A DNA stretch of 40,990 nt. Origin: Lactobacillus laiwuensis. Its GTDB lineage: Bacteria > Bacillota > Bacilli > Lactobacillales > Lactobacillaceae. Positions 20,110 through 26,243 of this stretch are shown here, in pieces (the stretch's first letter is position 1; every line of letters begins with the position of its first letter). Position numbers and translations under genes: made by a program. The stretch covers positions 1 to 40,990 of the forward strand of contig NZ_BPPB01000013.1 in assembly GCF_019972835.1 (NCBI RefSeq). Direction: 5' to 3'. The notes beneath the pieces are model-generated. The model was not told where the DNA came from, did no database searches, and worked only from the letters and a program-made list of their open reading frames with translations.

Positions 20110-20138
20110 GCATTATACACCATTATTGTGTATAATGC
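20110..20138 (-). promoter_or_regulatory. hicAB operator overlapping the -10 box
   Basis: gcattatacac (20110-20120) and gtgtataatgc (20128-20138) form a perfect 11-bp inverted repeat. The minus-strand TATAAT (20117-20112) lies inside one arm. Autorepression by HicB is inferred. Confidence 0.75.
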
Positions 20139-20281
20139 ACTTAATATGAAGAGCAATGTATATTTTTGACTGCTTAATAGATATTACATAATTAATAATT
20201 GACTTCTGGAAATTTTATATAAAAAATACAAATAACTTGGTTTTAATTTAAAGAACTTTTGACTATGGAATTGTTTAAATT

Positions 20282-21535
20282 TTAGATATTTAACCCGATT
20301 TTTTCTAGAAATTTAGTAGTTAATTTTCTTTTTTTGGGCCTTCCTTTAACAGTTTTAATTAAACCCTCTTTTTCTAAATCTTCTATAGCAGTTTTTACTT
20401 TTTTAGTTGATATTTTTTCTGTGCTTTTGATGAAACTGATCAAACTTGTGTCTTGAACGCTGCCATCAAAACTATTGAATAAAAATGACTGTGCATATAC
20501 ATATAAGATATTGAATTCAAAGTTAGGATAATCAAAATCTTCTAATTTCTTTTTGACAAAATTTAAAATGTTGCGGTCATCTTTTAAATTACCTAGGACA
20601 TATTTTTGTCCAGAAACTAAGTATTTTAGCAAACTGATAACGAATAGTGTGATTTCGCCGTAATTTTTTTCATTTTCAACTTCTTGAAATTCTTTATAAT
20701 ATCTTGCCTTTTTTTGATTGATCTGATAAGAAAAGCTGACAGCAGTATAAGGGTCAACTTTTTTTCCAATATAACTGCAAAAGAGATACCTTCCTAACCT
20801 GCCATTGCCGTCATAAAAAGGATGAATATATTCAAAATAATAGTGGGCAACACAGGCCTTTAAAATCGGATCATATTTATCCAAATTAATAAATTTTAGC
20901 CAATTTTCTAATTGCTGATTTATCTCATCTTCGCTGTTTTTGGGAAGATGAACAGTTTGGGTAGAGTTGCCAATTCTGACAAAACCATCCCTAAATAGTT
21001 TGCCGTCAGGTAAGTTACTTTTTGCTATTTCACCTTTTAATAAAGAGTCATACAATACTCTGATGTCTTTTAGCTCATTAAGTTGATATGTTTTGTCATT
21101 TTTAATATCAAAATACATTTTAGCAAAAGATTGGAAACGCACAGGTTTATTGTGATTATTAATATTTTCTACGGCTCTGTTAATTTCCTTTATAGTAGAA
21201 GCAACATTTTCAATATCATTTGTACCTTTAATTTCTTTAATTAACAAATCAATGAAAAATTGCTCTCTAGCAACACCTGGAAGCTTGCCAATGAGTGTTT
21301 TGATTTGAGCAGAGTTCTCTCTAATGACAGTTAGCAGTGAATTATAATCTTCAATTTGTACCAAAAAAAGTGGCAATTGTGTAGGTATTCTAATTTGTTC
21401 TCGCACATCTATTGGGTTTATTTCTAACGGAAACTTAATTGTGCCATAGCCATTAAATCTTTTATTAAATTCACTAGTAACTGGTTTGCCCGGATGTTGG
21501 TAAGAATAAATTCTCAATAAGTGATATTTTGACAT
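20282..21535 (-). CDS. Fic-domain protein, class II, with C-terminal winged helix
   Basis: 417 residues. A Fic_N domain lies at about 35-115. The inhibitory motif T-x-x-x-E-N is at 105-110 (G-T-N-D-I-E-N), in cis before the core, which defines class II. The core carries H-P-F-Y-D-G-N-G-R with His238. C-terminal residues about 330-417 look like a winged helix (K-V-K-T-A-I-E-D-L-E-K-E-G-L-I). Such proteins transfer AMP to a target hydroxyl, and many modify their own or host proteins. The target is unknown. Divergent from the antitoxin-fic pair at 21912. The 5' leader contains a 12-bp perfect hairpin. Confidence 0.88.
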   Translation of the reverse strand: MSKYHLLRIYSYQHPGKPVTSEFNKRFNGYGTIKFPLEINPIDVREQIRIPTQLPLFLVQIEDYNSLLTVIRENSAQIKTLIGKLPGVAREQFFIDLLIKEIKGTNDIENVASTIKEINRAVENINNHNKPVRFQSFAKMYFDIKNDKTYQLNELKDIRVLYDSLLKGEIAKSNLPDGKLFRDGFVRIGNSTQTVHLPKNSEDEINQQLENWLKFINLDKYDPILKACVAHYYFEYIHPFYDGNGRLGRYLFCSYIGKKVDPYTAVSFSYQINQKKARYYKEFQEVENEKNYGEITLFVISLLKYLVSGQKYVLGNLKDDRNILNFVKKKLEDFDYPNFEFNILYVYAQSFLFNSFDGSVQDTSLISFIKSTEKISTKKVKTAIEDLEKEGLIKTVKGRPKKRKLTTKFLEKIGLNI

Positions 21536-21559
21536 AATTTAGTTTACCTTTCTAATTAT

Positions 21560-21588
21560 AAATTCAAAAAACCCCATTTTTTGAATTT
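21560..21588 (-). promoter_or_regulatory. Hairpin or operator in the leader of the class II fic gene
   Basis: aaattcaaaaaa (21560-21571) and ttttttgaattt (21577-21588) form a perfect 12-bp inverted repeat with a 5-nt gap, 25 bp upstream of the ATG. It could be an operator for the gene's own winged helix, or an attenuator. Confidence 0.5.
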
Positions 21589-21743
21589 ATTTTTGATTAT
21601 ATACTATATTTGTTAAAAATATTGCGATTTTAGCAATAAATATTTCGAAAAGCCACATAAAAATACGAAATACATTGTATTGAGCCAAAAAAATATAGAA
21701 TAGTTGAACTTTTTAGATAATTTACTTGATTGCTCTTCTCGAA

Positions 21744-21765
21744 GTAGAGTAGGCGTAGAGTAGGC
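21744..21765. repeat. Tandem 11-bp duplication
   Basis: gtagagtaggc occurs twice in direct succession inside the AT-rich gap between divergent fic genes. The local sequence is richer in G than its surroundings. Otherwise the 21536-21835 stretch holds only the hairpin at 21560 and no gene I can support. Confidence 0.5.
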
Positions 21766-21835
21766 GCAATTATAGGGCTTGCCTGACTCAAAATCTCGAC
21801 CATTAAAAGAATTACAAATTCAACATGCTTAAAAC

Positions 21836-21882
21836 TTCCATAAATGGAATAAATATTTCCAAATATGGTATAATATATTTGG
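21836..21882 (+). promoter_or_regulatory. Promoter and palindromes of the antitoxin-fic pair
   Basis: TATAAT (21869-21874) is framed by ccaaatat (21859-21866) and atatttgg (21875-21882). A second palindrome, ttccataaatggaa (21836-21849), lies just upstream. No good -35 is seen. The arrangement suits autorepression by the HTH antitoxin. Confidence 0.6.
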
Positions 21883-21911
21883 AAAATAATTTTAGAAATG
21901 AGCATTTTAAA

Positions 21912-22334
21912 ATGAGCGCAACAATTACAAAATTACTAAATAGTAAACACGTTTCGGTAAGGGAAGTTGCCGAAAAGAGTCACGTTTCAGAAAGTACACT
22001 GAGAAAAGCAATTGCCAGGCCTATTGAAGCTTGGTCAATCAGAATTCTTGACGCTTTCGCGGTCGGTTTAGATAAAAGAGCTGGTGATTTATTAAATATG
22101 TTAAAACCGCAATCATATAATTTAGAAATTGATGACGAAACACAGACCATTCAGGGCGTCTTTATACCAGATAAAGAAATGTACTTCGAAATTCGGGGAG
22201 TAGTGGAAGCCAGTCATTTAGAGGGCTGGAACCCCACTAAGGAAGATATTCAAGCCGTCTTGGACGGAGTTGTAAATCCTGATCCAGAAGAAGTTAAGGA
22301 GATTGCTGCAATTTGGAATAGTAACAATGAGTGA
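21912..22334 (+). CDS. HTH-VbhA fusion antitoxin of a Fic toxin
   Basis: 140 residues from the ATG at 21912, chosen because it begins at the HTH; upstream in-frame codons fall in the promoter. Residues about 1-60 are an XRE-like HTH (V-S-V-R-E-V-A-E-K-S-H-V-S-E-S-T-L-R-K-A-I). Residues about 68-92 are a small beta segment. Residues 95-135 resemble the VbhA antitoxin (V-V-E-A-S-H-L-E-G-W-N-P-T-K-E-D), whose S/T-x-x-x-E-G helix blocks the ATP site of VbhT-type Fic. Here the S/T position is Ala100 (A-S-H-L-E-G), with Ser one place later. Overlaps the fic gene by 8 bp. Known VbhA proteins are short and lack an HTH. Confidence 0.75.
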   Translation: MSATITKLLNSKHVSVREVAEKSHVSESTLRKAIARPIEAWSIRILDAFAVGLDKRAGDLLNMLKPQSYNLEIDDETQTIQGVFIPDKEMYFEIRGVVEASHLEGWNPTKEDIQAVLDGVVNPDPEEVKEIAAIWNSNNE

Positions 22335-22941
22335 CTGGATAAAAGATACGCTGTATCCTAACGGCGTTTTGAAAAACAAATATCATATTCGAGATCAGCA
22401 TAAGCTTGAACAAGTAGAGTATTTGGAAGCAACACGGAAAGCAGCAATTTTTCTCCACTCTAAGCCCCAAATTAAAAAAATTCAGGATATAAAAAAGATT
22501 CATAAAATCATATTTGGCCGTTTATATGATTGGGCCGGAAAATATCGACCGGGTAATTTTCCAAAAAACGGTTATGACTTTTGTGATTATTCAAGATTTG
22601 GATATGCGGAAGCCAATATTAATAATATTATGCAAAATCTGCCGCAAAAAAAGGCCTTAAAAGCCCAAGACTATGCGAAGTTGTTAGATGAAATCAACTT
22701 TATGCACCCGTTTAGAGAGGGCAACGGCCGAAGCTGTAAAGTTTTTCTTTCAGCATATGCTGCAAACCATGGCCAAGTGATTGACTACCCACGAAAAAAT
22801 GAAGAGTTGATCCAAGCGCAAATGGACGCTGATGTGGCAAGAATTTCACAATTAATTAAGGTTCAAAATATGCCTAGCCGAGAGAATGCTTTTACTATAT
22901 TAGCTAATAAGTATAGTAAAAAACAACATGTGTCTGATTAG
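22327..22941 (+). CDS. Fic-domain toxin, class I (VbhT/FicT-like)
   Basis: 204 residues from an ATG at 22327 inside the end of the antitoxin gene (atgagtga overlap), so translation is coupled. The single Fic domain starts with Y-x-x-x-G-V-L-K-N-K and has G-R-L-Y-D-W-A-G-K-Y-R and the catalytic H-P-F-R-E-G-N-G-R (His127). No inhibitory motif in cis, as expected for class I where the antitoxin supplies it. Likely AMPylates a bacterial target; DNA gyrase and topoisomerase IV are the known targets of VbhT and related FicT toxins, and that is inference here. Confidence 0.87.
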   Translation: MSDWIKDTLYPNGVLKNKYHIRDQHKLEQVEYLEATRKAAIFLHSKPQIKKIQDIKKIHKIIFGRLYDWAGKYRPGNFPKNGYDFCDYSRFGYAEANINNIMQNLPQKKALKAQDYAKLLDEINFMHPFREGNGRSCKVFLSAYAANHGQVIDYPRKNEELIQAQMDADVARISQLIKVQNMPSRENAFTILANKYSKKQHVSD

Positions 22942-22982
22942 GATGAAGTTTTTGGATTAGATTAGAAAGCAGGATAAATCAA

Positions 22983-23804
22983 TTGAAGTATGAAGACAAG
23001 TTCAGACTAACGCCTGAAGAAAATAGACGCTTTGCCAAAACTAATTTAACCAAATTAGTCTTCACGAATTCACGCTTTGAAGGCCTGACTACCACTATGC
23101 CACAGACCCAGACAATCATTGATGGTCTGGGCGTTGACGGTGTTCCAATCGATGATATTAATATTATTGTTCAATTGAAGCGAGGCTGGCAGTTTGCCAT
23201 CAATGAAAAAAACCCCCTGGATTTGAACATGGAAAAGAAGCTTAATGCGATTGTTGCACGCGATACGGCTGCCTTTCCAGGATATTTGCGTAATGGTTCA
23301 GGCGGTGTAGCAACTTACCGGGGCGAGTTTGAACCACCTATGATCGAAGAGGGCCAGGAACAGAAATATTTAAAGCAGCTGCTAGCCAGTGATCGTACTG
23401 CCACCGATAAGGCACTGACCCTGATGTATCACAATATGCGTCAGCAAATGTTCTACGACGGTAACAAGCGAACCGCCACAATTGCAGCTAACAAGATAAT
23501 GATTGATAACGGAGCCGGTCTGATTAACGTACCGCTTGACAAGTGGCCCACGTGGCAGCAAAAGCTGGCAGATTATTACTTTTCCAATGACATGACTGAC
23601 CTCAAGGAGTGGACGTATCAAAATGGTATTTTCGGTATGGAGCCAAATTTGCAGGCACGGGCGCAGCACAAGGGCCAGGAACAATCGGCTACTGATGAAA
23701 AAGAAACTATTGCCGAATTTAAAAAGATGCTCAAATCAGCTAAGAAAAGCAAACAGAATAAAAAGCAGCAGGGGCTTGATCGTGATGATGGACTCGAGCT
23801 TTAA
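22983..23804 (+). CDS. Fic-fold protein with Gln in place of the catalytic His
   Basis: 273 residues from a TTG at 22983 (aggat upstream). The Fic motif region reads Q-M-F-Y-D-G-N-K-R-T: Gln155 stands where His is needed, and G-N-K-R-T recalls Doc (A-N-K-R-T) rather than G-N-G-R. An N-terminal N-S-R-F-E-G (29-34) sits where class II proteins have S-x-x-x-E-G. Residues 235-262 are Lys/Gln-rich and charged. The protein ends L-D-R-D-D-G-L-E-L. Codon use looks clearly richer in G+C than the neighbours, suggesting separate origin. AMP transfer would be impaired; phosphorylation in the Doc manner, a binding role, or inactivity are alternatives. Confidence 0.75.
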   Translation: MKYEDKFRLTPEENRRFAKTNLTKLVFTNSRFEGLTTTMPQTQTIIDGLGVDGVPIDDINIIVQLKRGWQFAINEKNPLDLNMEKKLNAIVARDTAAFPGYLRNGSGGVATYRGEFEPPMIEEGQEQKYLKQLLASDRTATDKALTLMYHNMRQQMFYDGNKRTATIAANKIMIDNGAGLINVPLDKWPTWQQKLADYYFSNDMTDLKEWTYQNGIFGMEPNLQARAQHKGQEQSATDEKETIAEFKKMLKSAKKSKQNKKQQGLDRDDGLEL

Positions 23805-23843
23805 TCGACCAAAAATATTAGCTTAAATTAAGAAGGTATTACA

Positions 23844-24749
23844 GTGGAATACGGACAAAAGTTAGCTGTGATTACAAACCTAAAAAATAAGATGGATACC
23901 TACAGACCATTATCCCCGCTAGAAGTAAAGCAGCTTGAGCAAAATATCAGAATTAAGCACGTATGGTCTTCTGCTGCAATTGAGGGCAACACGATGACCG
24001 AAGCTGAAACTGCCGAGATTCTTAATGACGGGCTAGGCGCTACTATTCACGGTAAAACCATCAAGGAAACACTGGAGATCATTAACTTAAATGAAGCTTA
24101 TAGCTATATGCAAGATTTAGCAACTAAAAAACAGCCGATTTGCAATGAGGATATTAGAAACTTGAACCGAATTGCAACTTTGACAACAATCCAACCGCAA
24201 GAAGAAGCCGGTAAATATCGCAATATCGATGTTTATCCTTATGGCTCAGAATCACGTCCTTATGCCCACTTTTATGAAATACCCGAGAAAATGCAGCAAT
24301 TACAAGCTTGGAGTAATGAAGTACAAGACAAGTTGCACCCGGTACAGTATGCGACCGACTTGCACCAAAAATTCGTTACTATTCACCCGTTTGAAGATGG
24401 CAACGGGCGTACAGCACGGCTTTTAATGAACTTAGTCTTAACTGAAAATGGTTATCCAGTGGTTAATGTTAATCCATCTAAACCCGCACGAGAGCAATAC
24501 ATGAAAGCCTTAGCAGTTTCCCAACAGCCCAATAATGATCCTCAACCATTTAGAAATTTAATCGCTGATTATGTAGAAACAGAACTTAAAAATCGGATTT
24601 TGAGTCTGCAATATGCTAAGAAAAATGAAGAGGAAGCTCAAAAAGATTTCAAAAACAGTCAACTTGATTGGGACAAGCTACAGAAAGAATATGAGGCTTC
24701 TAAGAAAAAACAGCAGGAGTTTGATCGTGACGATGGATCTAAGCTTTAA
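23844..24749 (+). CDS. Fic-domain protein, class II
   Basis: 301 residues from a GTG at 23844 (aagaagg upstream). The inhibitory motif S-A-A-I-E-G is at 43-48, and the catalytic H-P-F-E-D-G-N-G-R-T-A-R starts at His181. Both are complete, so this is a regular self-inhibited AMP transferase by sequence. After the Fic core, residues about 235-290 form a charged coiled coil (K-K-N-E-E-E-A-Q-K-D-F), and the protein ends F-D-R-D-D-G-S-K-L, almost the same tail as the preceding gene. Gap to that gene is 39 bp, so one operon is likely. Target unknown. Confidence 0.87.
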   Translation: MEYGQKLAVITNLKNKMDTYRPLSPLEVKQLEQNIRIKHVWSSAAIEGNTMTEAETAEILNDGLGATIHGKTIKETLEIINLNEAYSYMQDLATKKQPICNEDIRNLNRIATLTTIQPQEEAGKYRNIDVYPYGSESRPYAHFYEIPEKMQQLQAWSNEVQDKLHPVQYATDLHQKFVTIHPFEDGNGRTARLLMNLVLTENGYPVVNVNPSKPAREQYMKALAVSQQPNNDPQPFRNLIADYVETELKNRILSLQYAKKNEEEAQKDFKNSQLDWDKLQKEYEASKKKQQEFDRDDGSKL

Positions 24750-24806
24750 TTAGCTCCAAAAACTTTATTATAGGATCCAGCAATTGTAATTAATTATATA
24801 TGATTA

Positions 24807-25188
24807 AGAGAAGCATATAATAATGCCTTTGCTGTCACAAATATTGTATCAGTAGCTTCTGTTGGTAATTCTGCTTACGCTCAACTATCTAATGTCTTGA
24901 GTCAAGACGTCGTAAACGAAATTGACCCGTATATAGAAGTTAAAAAGGTTATTACTTAGGCTGAATATGTCTCTGCTCAAGAAGTAATAGCCCATCAATC
25001 GACTTATTAATGGACCATTTTTTGTTATAAATAAAAGCACAAAAAATTCAACTCTAGAATTTGAAATTAATAATTCTGGAAAATCAATTAGAATTTTACT
25101 ATCAACAGAAAATTCCAAATTTCAACCCCTTACTATCAATTCAAATTTAATTATAGCAAGTATTGCCTTATTCCTAAAAATGATGTGA
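24807..25188 (+). pseudogene. Decayed gene of unknown family
   Basis: The plus frame from 24807 reads R-E-A-Y-N-N-A-F-A-V-T-N-I-V-S-V-A-S-V, meets a TAG at 24957, continues A-E-Y-V-S-A-Q-E-V-I-A-H-Q, and after a frame change at about 24998 runs on as R-L-I-N-G-P-F-F-V-I-N-K-S to a TGA at 25186. No start codon. The end merges with an IS-end-like sequence. I do not recognise the family. The stretch 24750-24806 holds nothing else. Confidence 0.5.
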
Positions 25189-25212
25189 ACCCCAAATTGA
25201 TTTTTAAAGCAG
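25181..25212. repeat. IS-end-like sequence, copy 3
   Basis: tgatgtgaaccccaaattga, resembling the copies at 15278 and 16449 in the same orientation. It overlaps the end of the decayed frame and is followed by the hairpin at 25234. Confidence 0.45.
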
Positions 25213-25233
25213 TCAAATATTTAGTCATGAAAA

Positions 25234-25280
25234 AAGTGCTCCTAATAGTCGGATTAATGTCTAACTATTATGGAGCACTT
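25234..25280. repeat. Large imperfect hairpin, IS-associated
   Basis: aagtgctcc (25234-25242) pairs with ggagcactt (25272-25280), and aatagt (25244-25249) with actatt (25264-25269). Together with the IS-end-like sequence just upstream, it looks like leftover IS3-type terminal sequence. It could also terminate convergent transcripts. Confidence 0.5.
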
Positions 25281-25331
25281 CACTTTTTGGGTTTTTATTT
25301 TATTTTAGGTTGAGTAATATTTTGATAAAAA

Positions 25332-25685
25332 TTAGCGCTTATCTAAAATTTGATATGCTTTAGATAGCAGGTTATCCAAGTCTTTATCACTAACATGTCC
25401 AACAATTTTACCATTTCGACCGGAAAAATCATAATTAGGCATTTGAAAAGTGACTACACTACCAGATATCCCACTGCTGATATCAGCAAGACGATAGTAT
25501 AGACCACGATTATCTTTTTTAAGATCATGCGTAAGAGGCATGCAGATAACGAGTCCTGTTTTTTGATTATATGCATTATTTGATATAACTATCGCTGGTC
25601 TTTGAATAATGCCAGATTGGGGATTATGGCCGCCTTCTTCTCGTCCTGCATGTGGTTCAGCATCTATCCGAATAATGTCTCTTGA
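25332..25685 (-). CDS. mazF: MazF/PemK-family toxin frame without an ordinary start codon
   Basis: The frame is open from 25685 to the stop at 25332. It reads I-I-R-I-D-A-E-P-H-A-G, E-E-G-G-H-N-P-Q-S-G, Q-R-P-A-I-V-I-S-N-N-A-Y-N, then I-C-M-P-L-T and an intact C-terminal half, i.e. a complete PemK/MazF domain of about 115 residues. Between the upstream TAA (25688-25686) and the domain the codons are TCA AGA GAC ATT ATT CGG. There is no ATG, GTG or TTG until Met at 25541, in the middle of the fold. Either ATT is used, or the start codon has mutated and the toxin is dead. It overlaps the mazE stop by about 20 bp. Confidence 0.75.
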   Translation of the reverse strand, partial: SRDIIRIDAEPHAGREEGGHNPQSGIIQRPAIVISNNAYNQKTGLVICMPLTHDLKKDNRGLYYRLADISSGISGSVVTFQMPNYDFSGRNGKIVGHVSDKDLDNLLSKAYQILDKR

Positions 25686-25942
25686 TTAGATGCTACATTT
25701 TCCTTACCAACCTGCATAGTATCAGGGTTACCTACTTTTTCAGTTTCTTTTTTAAAGTCAATATCATCATATTCTCCATTAAACCACGGATTAGAGTCAA
25801 TAGCCTTATAGATTAAAGTGCTATTATCTTCCTGAATCAATTCAAATCGTTGTCCAGGTTTAACTCCAGCCTTACTCGGGACCGTGAGTGCTATAGAATT
25901 ACCAACTTTTCTAGCAACAAAGTTACCCAGTTTCTTTTTCAT
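25664..25942 (-). CDS. mazE: MazE/AbrB-family antitoxin
   Basis: 92 residues. An AbrB-type swapped-hairpin DNA-binding domain spans about 5-50 (F-V-A-R-K-V-G-N-S-I-A-L-T-V-P). The acidic tail, about 50-92, would bind the toxin. RBS GGGAG before the ATG. A TATACT -10 lies upstream near 25977. Partner of the PemK-like frame that follows. Confidence 0.82.
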   Translation of the reverse strand: MKKKLGNFVARKVGNSIALTVPSKAGVKPGQRFELIQEDNSTLIYKAIDSNPWFNGEYDDIDFKKETEKVGNPDTMQVGKENVASNQETLFG

Positions 25943-26243
25943 TAATATTAGCTCCCTAATTTATGTTAGTACAAGTATACACCGCACCCGATGAGATTTC
26001 GATTATGTCTCTCCATAATTTAGGGGATTTCGATTTTAAGCAGCAATATAGTCTTAATAGCGATTTATCACATTTAATATAATATTTTCAATGCGATAAA
26101 GCCTTAAAACAAAAATACATAGACAAATCATGAGCCAAAAGCTTAATTAAATGTCTAATATAATTTTTAAATAAAAGAGCCCCAAGTTTAGGACAACTTT
26201 TGGAGGCTCAGTACATATTAACTTCGTGTTTTTTCAATATTTA
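25943..26243. other. Non-coding gap between mazE and the GH31 gene
   Basis: Apart from the mazE promoter and the hairpin at 26176-26216, I see no gene, RNA or repeat here. The stretch is very AT-rich. Confidence 0.6.
26176..26216 (-). terminator. Dispersed hairpin terminator, copy B, after the GH31 gene
   Basis: Minus strand: TGTACTGAGCCTCC, hairpin GAGCCTCCAAAAGTT/AAACTTGGGGCTC, then TTTTATTT. It lies 28 bp past the GH31 stop. Same design and lead-in as the copy at 15434. Confidence 0.65.

Noticed and set aside
20082..20156. Longer HicA starting at 20156
   Set aside because: The extra 25 residues cross the palindromic operator and -10 box; the GTG at 20081 has GGGAGG and gives normal HicA length.
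21825..21911. Longer antitoxin from 21825
   Set aside because: The start lies upstream of the promoter and palindromes, so it cannot be in the mRNA.
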